Positions 34,615-42,150 of a DNA stretch of 64,000 nucleotides are shown one piece after another. The notes under the pieces were generated by a model. That model searched no databases. It saw only the letters and a program-made list of their open reading frames with translations, and had not been told where the DNA came from. Source of the DNA: RGIG3013 sp045538935 (GTDB lineage Bacteria; Bacillota; Clostridia; Oscillospirales; Acutalibacteraceae); assembly GCA_045538935.1 (NCBI GenBank), contig JAZQEI010000022.1, positions 186,001 through 250,000 of the forward strand. The letters run 5' to 3'. The stretch's first letter is position 1; each line of letters begins with the position of its first letter. The translations under genes and the position numbers were made by a program.

Positions 34615-34650
34615 AACCCGCAAAAGTTTTTCTTGAAATTTTTGCGGGTT
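34615..34650 (+). terminator. Terminator overlapping the TRAP promoter
   Basis: AACCCGCAAAA/TTTTGCGGGTT. The 3' arm lies inside the spacer of the TTGAAA/TATAAT promoter of the next operon. Confidence 0.7.
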
Positions 34651-34661
34651 TGTTGTATAAT
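34633..34661 (+). promoter_or_regulatory. Promoter of the TAXI-TRAP operon
   Basis: TTGAAA, 17 bases, TATAAT. It is embedded in the preceding terminator hairpin and followed by GTATAC palindromes at the expected transcript start. Confidence 0.75.
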
Positions 34662-34672
34662 GGGTCTGTATA

Positions 34673-34700
34673 ATTGTATACAATCACAACTTGTATACGT
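34673..34700. promoter_or_regulatory. Paired GTATAC operator, GntR-like
   Basis: ATTGTATACAAT is a perfect 12-bp palindrome. CTTGTATACG follows with its centre 17 bp away. TTGTATACAA is the classic form of GntR/FadR-type operators. It sits just after the -10, where a bound repressor would block transcription. Confidence 0.6.
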
Positions 34701-34716
34701 TTTAGGAGGAAAAGAA

Positions 34717-35676
34717 ATGAAAAAATTATTAGCAGTTTTACTTACTCTAGTAATGGTTTTAGGTGTTGTTGGATGTACAGGTACAGGCGCAACTACTATG
34801 ACTATGGGTACAGGCGGTACAGCTGGTACTTACTACGGTTACGGCGGTATTTTAGGTAACCAAATTAAAACAAGCACAGGTATTACAGTTAACGTTGTTT
34901 CTACCGACGGTTCTAAGGCTAACATCTTAGGTATTGATGCCGGCAACTACCAATTAGGTACAGTTCAGTCTGACGTTATGGCTTATGCATGGGCAGGCAG
35001 CCGTTCTTTTGAAAAAGAAGGCAAGATTGATTCTTTCCGTGTTATAGGCGGTTTATATGCAGAGGCTGTTCAATTAGTTACTATGGACGCTAATATTAAG
35101 TCTGTTGCAGATTTAAAGGGCAAAAAGGTTTCTATTGGCGCTGCGGGTTCGGGCGTTTACTTTAACGCTGTTGACATTTTAGGCGCTGCAGGCTTAACCG
35201 AGGCTGACATTGTTCCTCAGTATCAGTCATTTGCAGACAGTGCAGATGCTTTAAAAGACGGTAAGATTGACGCTGCATTTATAGTTGCAGGCGCTCCCAC
35301 ACCGGCTATTCAAGAGCTTTGCACAACATCTAAGGCATACTTAGTTCCTATTGATGGCGACGTTGCTGCTAAATTAATGGAAGGCGACGACAGTTTCTAC
35401 ACAACTTATAAGATTCCTGCAGGCACATACACCGGTCAAGATGCAGACGTTACAACCGTAACCGTTAAGGCTACCTTAATTGTTAACGCTGACGCTTCTG
35501 AAGAAGACGTTTACAACATTACAAAGGCCATTTTTGACAATAAAGATGCTATAACAAGCGCACACGCTAAGGGTGCTGAGTTATCACTTGAAAACGCAAC
35601 AAGCGGTATGGCTGTTCCGTTCCATGCAGGCGCTGCAAAGTACTTTGCAGAAAAGAACATCACAGTAGCTAAGTAA
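34717..35676 (+). CDS. TAXI-family TRAP transporter solute-binding lipoprotein
   Basis: 319 residues. The lipoprotein signal has VVGCTG (Cys 18). MGTGGTAGTYYGYGGILGNQ is the TAXI N-terminal signature, and VADLKGKKVSIGAAGSGVYF is the ligand-pocket strand-loop. It captures an organic acid or amino acid outside the membrane for the fused TRAP permease downstream. The frame opens earlier, but ATG 34717 has TTAGGAGG and starts the signal peptide. It is codon-rich in GCT/GGT/GTT, suggesting high expression. Regulated by the GTATAC element; the substrate cannot be read. Confidence 0.93.
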   Translation: MKKLLAVLLTLVMVLGVVGCTGTGATTMTMGTGGTAGTYYGYGGILGNQIKTSTGITVNVVSTDGSKANILGIDAGNYQLGTVQSDVMAYAWAGSRSFEKEGKIDSFRVIGGLYAEAVQLVTMDANIKSVADLKGKKVSIGAAGSGVYFNAVDILGAAGLTEADIVPQYQSFADSADALKDGKIDAAFIVAGAPTPAIQELCTTSKAYLVPIDGDVAAKLMEGDDSFYTTYKIPAGTYTGQDADVTTVTVKATLIVNADASEEDVYNITKAIFDNKDAITSAHAKGAELSLENATSGMAVPFHAGAAKYFAEKNITVAK

Positions 35677-35697
35677 TTTTACTTAAAAGTGTAAGAC

Positions 35698-35724
35698 TTT
35701 GGCTGCAGTTAACCACTGCAGCCA
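35698..35724 (+). terminator. Attenuating terminator between TRAP genes
   Basis: TTGGCTGCAG/CTGCAGCCAA with loop TTAACCA and a weak T tail. The promoter is upstream of the binding protein only, so this hairpin probably lowers permease expression relative to it. Confidence 0.65.
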
Positions 35725-35770
35725 ATTTATTATCTTTATTTTTGGTTTTTATTTTTTAAGGAGGTAAACA

Positions 35771-37726
35771 ATGGCATTCTTTAAGAAAAAAGCCGAGCCG
35801 GTAAACGCTGAGCCGCAAAGCTTAGACGATGTTATGAAAAAGTTTGACCGTGAATCGAACACTCGTGTTTGGGATGGTTGGCAGAAAATAGTCGTTCAGT
35901 GCATTTTGGCTACCTTCTCGGTTTTTTGTATTTACGTTACTCTTATTGCAACTTGGCTTGACGAAATAAGACTAACATCGTTTATGGCATTTATAATGTT
36001 TATAGGTTTTTTAGTATTCCCTGCAAAAAAGGGTATGCAAAAAACAAATTATATGCCTTGGTACGATATTATTCTTACCGTTTTGGGTACAGGTTCGTTT
36101 TTATACTTTACCTTTAATGCTACCGAGATAGTATCGAGATTTAAAATTGCTCCCTTTGAGGTTGTAATTGGTATTGTAGGCATACTTTGTCTTGCTGAGC
36201 TTTGCAGAAGAAGTGTTGGTTTACCAATACTTTGCGTTGCTACAGCACTACTTATATACGCTCTTATTTGGGGCTCTACCAACCCCGACTTCTTTAAAAG
36301 AGTTACCGAGCTTGTAAGAGTATTATTCTACTCTAAAGAGGGTGTTTTATCGACACCTATTAATGTTTGCTCTAAGTACATAGTAATGTTTATTATATTT
36401 GGTGCTTTCTTAGAGCGCACAGGCATTGCGGACTTCTTTATTCAAATCGCAAATGCGATGGTTGGTCGCTTCTCTGGCGGTCCTGCTAAGGTTGCGGTTG
36501 TAGCATCTGCGCTAGAGGGTATGGTATCGGGCTCATCGGTTGCTAATACGGTAGGCTCGGGTGCGGTTACAATTCCGCTTATGAAGCGTACCGGCTACAA
36601 GCCCGAATTTGCCGCTGCCGCAGAAGCCTCTGCTTCTACAGGCGGTCAAATAATGCCACCTATTATGGGTGCCGCGGCATTTTTAATGGCCGAGACTGTC
36701 GGTGTTCCGTATTCTAATATTGTTCTACGCGCCATACTCCCCGCAGTTTTATATTTTGCAGGCGTATTTATTACAGTTCACTTAGAGGCTAAAAAAGAGG
36801 GTCTTAGAGGTTTAAGCAAAGAAGAATTACCCCGCTTAAAGCCCTTACTTAAGCAAACATATTTGCTTTTACCCTTAATTTTACTTATATATCTTGTTGG
36901 TACTTCTAAGCGTTCTATTGCTTACGCTGCTGCAATTGCAATTGTTGTTGCAATTATTGTTAGTTTGTTTAACAAAGAGCATCGCATTACTCCTAAGCGT
37001 TTATTAGAGGCTTTGGCAGCCGGTGGTCAGGGTATGATAACCGTTGCCGCAGCTTGCGGTGTCGCAGGTATTGTTGCAGGTGTTATTGGCGTAACAGGTT
37101 TAGCATATATGCTCTTTAACGGCATTGTAGCTTTGGCCGGCAACCAGGTAATTATTGCTTTGTTCTTAACAATGCTTTGCTGTATTGTTCTTGGAATGGG
37201 TGTTCCGACCACTGCAAACTACTGCATTATGGCGGCAACCTGTGCTCCTATTTTGGTACAGATGGGTGTTCCGATGATTGCGGCTCACTTCTTTGTATTC
37301 TATTTTGGTATTGTTGCCGACTTAACACCGCCCGTTGCGTTGGCCGCATATGCCGGTGCAGCTATTGCAGGCGCAAACCCAATGAAGACTGCATTTACAT
37401 CTACAAAGCTTGCTATAGGTGCATTTATTGTTCCGTACATATTTGCTCTTAACCCCGCAATGTTGTTTATCGATACCACTATTTATGACGTTATAATTAT
37501 TTGTATAACCTCACTTATTGGTATGTTTGCAGTTTCGGCATCGCTAGAGGGATACTTGCTGCGCAAAATGCCTTGGTACGAGCGCATAATAAGCGCTGTT
37601 GGCGGATTACTTCTTATTTATCCGGGTCTTGTTACCGATATTATTGGAATTAGCCTGGTAGCTATAGTTGTTATTGTTCAAGCAATTACAAGAAATAAGA
37701 ACAAAAGCACACCCCTTGCAGCATAA
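35771..37726 (+). CDS. Fused TRAP transporter permease (DctQ-DctM type, TAXI system)
   Basis: 651 residues and about 17 membrane helices. The N-terminal part corresponds to the four-helix small subunit, the rest to the large subunit with GSGAVTIPLMKRTGY, EASASTGGQIMPPIMGAAA and GMGVPTTANYCIMA. Fused permeases are normal for TAXI systems and use a sodium or proton gradient. AAGGAGG before the ATG. It forms an operon with the binding lipoprotein. Confidence 0.93.
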   Translation: MAFFKKKAEPVNAEPQSLDDVMKKFDRESNTRVWDGWQKIVVQCILATFSVFCIYVTLIATWLDEIRLTSFMAFIMFIGFLVFPAKKGMQKTNYMPWYDIILTVLGTGSFLYFTFNATEIVSRFKIAPFEVVIGIVGILCLAELCRRSVGLPILCVATALLIYALIWGSTNPDFFKRVTELVRVLFYSKEGVLSTPINVCSKYIVMFIIFGAFLERTGIADFFIQIANAMVGRFSGGPAKVAVVASALEGMVSGSSVANTVGSGAVTIPLMKRTGYKPEFAAAAEASASTGGQIMPPIMGAAAFLMAETVGVPYSNIVLRAILPAVLYFAGVFITVHLEAKKEGLRGLSKEELPRLKPLLKQTYLLLPLILLIYLVGTSKRSIAYAAAIAIVVAIIVSLFNKEHRITPKRLLEALAAGGQGMITVAAACGVAGIVAGVIGVTGLAYMLFNGIVALAGNQVIIALFLTMLCCIVLGMGVPTTANYCIMAATCAPILVQMGVPMIAAHFFVFYFGIVADLTPPVALAAYAGAAIAGANPMKTAFTSTKLAIGAFIVPYIFALNPAMLFIDTTIYDVIIICITSLIGMFAVSASLEGYLLRKMPWYERIISAVGGLLLIYPGLVTDIIGISLVAIVVIVQAITRNKNKSTPLAA

Positions 37727-37746
37727 AATAAAATAATATGTTTTCA

Positions 37747-37768
37747 CCCCGCCGATTACTCGGCGGGG
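37747..37768 (+). terminator. Terminator, copy A of a duplicated element
   Basis: CCCCGCCGA/TCGGCGGGG with loop TTAC, then GATATTTTTTG. Nearly the same hairpin and tail occur at 39049-39070, on the other side of the toxin-immunity genes. Confidence 0.85.
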
Positions 37769-37928
37769 ATATTTTTTGGGTACCATACGTAGCACCTCTA
37801 TTTTTACCTCTTAACTGTTTGACATAACGTTATACCTCATTATACCTTTGTGTATGATATATTTTAGTTTGCAAAAAGAAACTATGCTTTTGCGCTAAAA
37901 AATGTTATAATATAAAGGAGAAATTCAG

Positions 37929-38486
37929 TTGGATTACTTATCGGATGTTTTTAAAGCGGCAATTTGGGGAGAAATACCACCAGAACCACCGGAATGGAAT
38001 AAATGGATACACAAAAATTTAAGCAATAATCATTGCGAGGTATGTTTAAAACTTGATGAATGTTGGTTTAAAAAGGACAAAACTCCAAAATGGCCACACC
38101 ACCCTTTTTGTCATTGTATATTAAAGGACGTATCTTACGACGATGTTTTATTTAAAAGTTCCGCTAATAGTGCTTATAGCAAGTTTGATCCGTTTTTATT
38201 TAATACGCAACAAGCCTATTCACATAACAAAGAAAAATTGTTTAAAGAATGGGGATATACCGTGGCAGATGCTATGTGGCTAAAAAATGAAATAGAAAAA
38301 CAATGTCTGGAAAAATATATATCCGGCGACTACATTTTAGGTAAATTAAACCATGATGGTCAACGCATTAGCATAAGGGTAGAAATACCACGTAAAGATA
38401 ATTCACAAAAGGTAACATTTCTTACAGGCTGGATGGTTTATCCAAACGGTCACATTCAAATGACCACACCATATGGAGGTAAATAA
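37929..38486 (+). CDS. Orphan polymorphic-toxin-type protein with DUF6883-like C-terminus
   Basis: 185 residues, no signal peptide. The N-terminal ~85 residues have a Cys/His cluster (NHCEVCLKLDECWF, HHPFCHCIL) like the zinc-binding end of phage minor head-type pre-toxin regions. Residues ~95-185 match DUF6883 by eye: HNKEKLFKEWGYTVADA, GDYILGKLNHDGQRISI and FLTGWMVYPNGHIQMTTPY. That domain appears as a C-terminal toxin-like module. TTG start with AAAGGAG upstream. Two DUF4926-like small genes follow, the first one base after the stop, the usual toxin-then-immunity order. The delivery domain is missing. Activity not known. Confidence 0.72.
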   Translation: MDYLSDVFKAAIWGEIPPEPPEWNKWIHKNLSNNHCEVCLKLDECWFKKDKTPKWPHHPFCHCILKDVSYDDVLFKSSANSAYSKFDPFLFNTQQAYSHNKEKLFKEWGYTVADAMWLKNEIEKQCLEKYISGDYILGKLNHDGQRISIRVEIPRKDNSQKVTFLTGWMVYPNGHIQMTTPYGGK

Positions 38487-38487
38487 T

Positions 38488-38736
38488 ATGAAAATGATGG
38501 ATTGCGTAGAAGTAATTGTTGAAAAAGAAAAGTACGTTAGAGACGGAGTTCACAAAGGAATGCAAGGCTGGATTTGTCTGGAACAAAGAACCAACGGATA
38601 TTGGCTTGTTAACTTCCCTCAATGTGGAGAAAAAGAAGATATTGCAGAAATAAGTATAAATGAAGAGGATTTAAAAACTATTCCTGTAATGCACGCTATT
38701 GTTAATGAACAAATAAAAGCCAAATTTGGTGATTAA
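38488..38736 (+). CDS. DUF4926-like small protein, probable immunity protein
   Basis: 82 residues. The pattern MDCVEVIVEKEKYVRDGVHK, then GMQGWICLE and GYWLVNF, fits the small SH3-like beta-barrel DUF4926 group often found beside toxin modules. GGAGGT inside the toxin gene's end serves as ribosome site, so translation is coupled. A frameshifted relative follows 50 bases later. Immunity function is inferred from position only. Confidence 0.75.
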   Translation: MKMMDCVEVIVEKEKYVRDGVHKGMQGWICLEQRTNGYWLVNFPQCGEKEDIAEISINEEDLKTIPVMHAIVNEQIKAKFGD

Positions 38737-38786
38737 ACCACCCATCATCATTTAATAAATTCCAATGGCTTTCGAGGGGAATAGAA

Positions 38787-39036
38787 ATGAAATACCTTGA
38801 TTGCGTAGAAGTACTTGTTTAAAAAAGAATATGCTAAAAACGGGGTTCATAAAGGAATGCACGGTGTTATTTGGTCAGAGGAATCAATTAACGGAACTTG
38901 GGACGTCTTTTTTAACTTATGCGGCGAGCATGCTCCAATAGGCGATATCACCATAAAAGAAGATTTAATGCTACTGCCAAACGGAATGAATGCAAAAGTA
39001 AATGAAAATATCAAGGCTTATTTTGACGAAAAATAA
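38787..39036 (+). pseudogene. Second immunity-like gene interrupted by a +1 frameshift
   Basis: ATG 38787 gives MKYLDCVEVLV then TAA. Skipping one T at 38820 restores the paralogue's frame (KKEYAKNGVHKGMHGVIW to the end at 39036). AGGGG lies before the ATG. The clear alignment to the intact neighbour implies a 1-base insertion in a T run. A programmed +1 shift at the GTT-TAA codons is possible but less likely. Confidence 0.75.
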
Positions 39037-39048
39037 ATAACCATTTCA

Positions 39049-39070
39049 CCCCGTCGAGTAATCGGCGGGG
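39049..39070 (+). terminator. Terminator, copy B of a duplicated element
   Basis: CCCCGTCGA/TCGGCGGGG with loop GTAA and tail GATATTTTTTG, a diverged copy of 37747-37768. Confidence 0.85.
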
Positions 39071-39200
39071 ATATTTTTTGCCTTTTGAAAAAATTTCAAG
39101 ATTTTTTGTAAATTGAAAGTGAGAAAAAACGAGCAAATTAAAGAAAACAAAAGAAAAAACGAGCTAGGTAAAAATAAATTAAAAAATACTAAATTTAGTG

Positions 39201-39229
39201 TTGACTTTATGTTTTATGTGTGGTATCAT
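39201..39229 (+). promoter_or_regulatory. Promoter of rplM-rpsI
   Basis: TTGACT, 17 bases, TATCAT. The leader contains a short GGCAG/CTGCC hairpin (about 39248-39264) before the ribosome site. Confidence 0.65.
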
Positions 39230-39285
39230 ACATAGGCTCACAAAAAGGCAGTCTTATTCTGCCACAAAATTAGGAGGAAAGCTAA

Positions 39286-39714
39286 ATGTCTACTTATATG
39301 GCAAAAGCGGGTCAAGTTACACGCAAATGGTATATTTTAGATGCAGCCGGCAAGCCGCTCGGCAGAGTTGCTACAAAGGCAGCAGATATACTTCGCGGTA
39401 AAATTAAGCCCGAATTCACACCCCACGTTGACTGTGGTGACCACGTAATAATCATTAATGCCGACAAGGTTGTATTAACAGGTAATAAGCTTGAAGACAA
39501 GTATTATCGCCGTCATACAGGCTGGGTTGGCGGCCTTAAGGAAGTTCAGTATAAAACCCTTATGGCAACCCGTCCTGAGCTCGCTATGGAGCTCGCAGTT
39601 AAGGGTATGGTGCCCGATACAACTATCGGCCGCGCTGCTCTTACACGTCTTAGAGTATACAAGGGTACTGAGCATGTTCATGCTGCTCAAAAGCCCGAAG
39701 TTTATGAGTTTTAA
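39286..39714 (+). CDS. rplM: Ribosomal protein L13 (uL13)
   Basis: 142 residues, normal length. Family blocks KWYILDAAGKPLGRVAT, NADKVVLTGNKLEDKYYRRH and YKGTEHVHAAQKP are clear. It is part of the 50S subunit, an early-assembling 23S rRNA binder. AGGAGG lies before the ATG. It forms the usual operon with rpsI 17 bases downstream. Confidence 0.99.
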   Translation: MSTYMAKAGQVTRKWYILDAAGKPLGRVATKAADILRGKIKPEFTPHVDCGDHVIIINADKVVLTGNKLEDKYYRRHTGWVGGLKEVQYKTLMATRPELAMELAVKGMVPDTTIGRAALTRLRVYKGTEHVHAAQKPEVYEF

Positions 39715-39731
39715 CGAAGGAGGACAGAATA

Positions 39732-40130
39732 ATGTTTGAAGGTAAGCCTTATTTTTACGGAACAGGCAGAAGAAAGAGTTCTGTCGCTCGTGTTCGTATT
39801 TACAACGGTAACGGTAACATTACCATTAACGGCAGAGATATTGACGATTACTTTGGTTTAGACACCTTAAAGTTAATTGTTCGTCAGCCTCTTGCTTTAA
39901 CAAATACTGCTGATAAGTTCGATATCGTGTGCTCTGTTGCAGGCGGCGGTGTATCGGGCCAAGCAGGTGCAGTTCGTCATGGTATTGCACGCGGTCTTTT
40001 ACAGTTTGATGCTGAACTCAGACCCACACTCAAAAAAGCAGGTCTTCTCACTCGTGACCCAAGAATGAAAGAGCGTAAGAAGTACGGTCTTAAGGGCGCA
40101 CGTAGAGCACCTCAGTTTAGTAAGAGATAA
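39732..40130 (+). CDS. rpsI: Ribosomal protein S9 (uS9)
   Basis: 132 residues. YFYGTGRRKSSVARVRI at the start, GGGVSGQAGAVRHGIARGLL in the middle and the basic tail ending FSKR, which reaches the ribosomal P site, are all typical. It is the second gene of the rplM operon with AAGGAGG upstream. Confidence 0.99.
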   Translation: MFEGKPYFYGTGRRKSSVARVRIYNGNGNITINGRDIDDYFGLDTLKLIVRQPLALTNTADKFDIVCSVAGGGVSGQAGAVRHGIARGLLQFDAELRPTLKKAGLLTRDPRMKERKKYGLKGARRAPQFSKR

Positions 40131-40152
40131 TTGCTATTATTTCAGGACATTC

Positions 40153-40182
40153 AACCCCGAAGCCATATTTGGTTTCGGGGTT
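40153..40182 (+). terminator. Terminator of rplM-rpsI
   Basis: AACCCCGAA/TTTCGGGGTT hairpin followed by TTGTTTTTT. Confidence 0.88.
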
Positions 40183-40265
40183 TTGTTTTTTGCGTTTATT
40201 TCATTTTTTGGCTAAAATAAATAAAAAATGAACAAAACATATTGTTTTAATGAATATATTAACAG

Positions 40266-40294
40266 TTGACTTGTTTGTAGTTTAATGGTACAAT
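40266..40294 (+). promoter_or_regulatory. Promoter of the ABC importer operon
   Basis: TTGACT, 17 bases, TACAAT. The expected transcript start is close to 40301, at the edge of the tandem repeat. Confidence 0.72.
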
Positions 40295-40302
40295 ACTGCT
40301 TG

Positions 40303-40346
40303 AAAACGAGAATTTTGGCTTATTTTGGCTTATTTTGGCTCTCGTT
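40303..40346 (+). repeat. Three tandem ATTTTGGCT decamers between inverted arms in an mRNA leader
   Basis: AATTTTGGCT, TATTTTGGCT and TATTTTGGCT in direct tandem (40311-40340) are bracketed by AACGAG and CTCGTT. They lie right at the predicted transcript 5' end, so the mRNA would begin with a hairpin displaying three repeats in its loop. Confidence 0.7.
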
Positions 40347-40391
40347 CACAAAATTTAAAAATTTTTAAAAACTGAACAAGGAATGACAAAA

Positions 40392-41378
40392 ATGAAAAAA
40401 ATTATAAAATTAGCATCTTTACTTCTTTGCGTTTTAATGGTTTTAGGCCTATTTGCAGGCTGCGGCGAGAAAAAGGAAAAGGTAATTATTTATACCAGCG
40501 CCGAGGATTTTAGAATTGAACATTTAAGGGAACGCATTGATAAAGAGTTCCCAGATTATAATATTGTTATTGAGTATATGTCTACCGGTAACCATGCCGC
40601 AAAGCTCTTAAGTGAAGGCAAAGCTACCGAATGCGACATTACCTATGACCTTGAGTACCCCTATTTGCAAAAATTAGAGTCGCAGGGCTTACTTGCCGAT
40701 TTGAGCGAATTTGATAAATCTATGTTTTTAGATAATGTTGCGCCCAGTAACTTTCATAGACCCGACGTAAGAAACGGCGGCGCCGTTATTATAGATGAGC
40801 AGGCTTTAAAAGATAAAGGCATTGCAGTTCCTACTTCTTATGAAGACCTACTAAAGCCCGAATATAAAGATTTAATTTGTATGCCAAACCCCAAATCTTC
40901 GGGCACAGGCTTTATGTTCTTACAGTCTTTATGTAAGGCTTGGGGTGAAGAAAAGGCGCTTGCTTATTTTGATAAATTATCAGAAAATGTTATTGAGTTT
41001 TCTTCCTCGGGCTCGGGTCCTATAAACAAGCTTATACAAAAAGAGGCTGCTATTGGTCTTGGCATGACTAGCCAGGCAGTTAACGCCAACAAAAACGGCT
41101 CTAACCTAAAAATTGCCTTTTTTGCAGAGGGCTCACCCTACTCTATGTACGGTCAGGGCGTTATTGCGGGCAAATTAGAAAAACCTGCTGTAAAAGAGGT
41201 ATTTACCTATCTTTCGGGCGAGTATACAAAAATTAACAACCAAGAGTTATTCCCCGAACAGCTTTATAAAGAGGGTCCCGCAAAGGTAGAGGGTTATCCG
41301 TCTGATATAACCTATGCCGATATGGGCACTCTTTCTCCAGAAGAAAAAGACACGCTACTAACAAAATGGAAGTATTAA
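40392..41378 (+). CDS. ABC transporter substrate-binding lipoprotein (Fe3+/2-aminoethylphosphonate-like family)
   Basis: 328 residues. The lipoprotein signal ends LFAGCGEK (Cys 23). The periplasmic-binding fold has KVIIYTSAEDFRIEHLRERI at its start and MPNPKSSGTGFMFLQSL in the middle, like family 1 binding proteins of the iron and aminoethylphosphonate systems. ATG 40392 is chosen because the ATG at 40383 abuts the AAGGA. First gene of a four-gene operon. The final gene, a cytidylyltransferase-like protein, hints at a choline- or aminoethylphosphonate-type ligand (inference). Confidence 0.9.
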   Translation: MKKIIKLASLLLCVLMVLGLFAGCGEKKEKVIIYTSAEDFRIEHLRERIDKEFPDYNIVIEYMSTGNHAAKLLSEGKATECDITYDLEYPYLQKLESQGLLADLSEFDKSMFLDNVAPSNFHRPDVRNGGAVIIDEQALKDKGIAVPTSYEDLLKPEYKDLICMPNPKSSGTGFMFLQSLCKAWGEEKALAYFDKLSENVIEFSSSGSGPINKLIQKEAAIGLGMTSQAVNANKNGSNLKIAFFAEGSPYSMYGQGVIAGKLEKPAVKEVFTYLSGEYTKINNQELFPEQLYKEGPAKVEGYPSDITYADMGTLSPEEKDTLLTKWKY

Positions 41379-41388
41379 GGATATAAAA

Positions 41389-42147
41389 ATGGCAGAAATT
41401 AAACTTAGCATTAAAAATCTTTGCAAAACTTACGACAAATTACCCGCATTAAACGATGTCAGTTTTGATGTTTATGACGGTGAATTTTTATCGATTTTAG
41501 GTCCGTCGGGCTGCGGTAAAACTACACTACTTAGAATCTTAATAGGCTTGCTTTCTGCAGATAGCGGTCAGATTCTAAAAGACGGTGAGGACATTACAAA
41601 TATTGATGCATCTAAGCGCGGTATGGGTATTGTATTCCAAAACTATGCTCTGTTTGAAAATATGAGCGTTTTAAAAAACACCGAATATGCTCTTAAAATT
41701 AACAAGGCAACCCGCGACGGTGCCAGAGAAAAAGCTCTTGCCATTTTAGAGCGAATGGGACTAAGTGAACACAAAAACAAAAAGCCGGGCGAATTATCGG
41801 GCGGTCAGCAACAGCGTGTTGCTATTGCAAGAACCTTAGTGCTTAATCCCGACATTATTTTGTTTGACGAGCCCATGAGCGCATTAGACGTTGCAACAAG
41901 ACTAATGCTAAGGGATGAGCTTAAGAAAATTCAAAAGGAATTTGGCACAACCTGTATTTACATAACCCACGACCAAGAAGAAGCCTTTGCGCTATCTGAC
42001 AGAATTATGGTTATGGATAAATCGCGCCTTATTCAGATTGATACCCCCGAAAACATTATAGACAACCCTGCCGACGATTACGTTAAAAACTTTGTTAATG
42101 CGAATTTGCGCAAAAAAATAGATTCGCTTATAAAGTACGTGAGGTAG
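41389..42147 (+). CDS. ABC transporter ATP-binding protein (PotA/PhnT-like)
   Basis: 252 residues. Walker A GPSGCGKTT, signature LSGGQQQR, Walker B ILFDEPMSALD and H-loop ITHDQEEAF are all intact. It lacks the C-terminal TOBE domain of longer PotA-type proteins. It energises uptake through the two-domain permease encoded next, 3 bases downstream. Confidence 0.95.
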   Translation: MAEIKLSIKNLCKTYDKLPALNDVSFDVYDGEFLSILGPSGCGKTTLLRILIGLLSADSGQILKDGEDITNIDASKRGMGIVFQNYALFENMSVLKNTEYALKINKATRDGAREKALAILERMGLSEHKNKKPGELSGGQQQRVAIARTLVLNPDIILFDEPMSALDVATRLMLRDELKKIQKEFGTTCIYITHDQEEAFALSDRIMVMDKSRLIQIDTPENIIDNPADDYVKNFVNANLRKKIDSLIKYVR

Positions 42148-42150
42148 GCT

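Noticed and set aside
39085..39180. Repeated GAAAAAACGAGC as a regulatory element
   Set aside because: Two short copies in a purine-rich stretch upstream of the L13 promoter; no symmetry, and too simple to support a claim.
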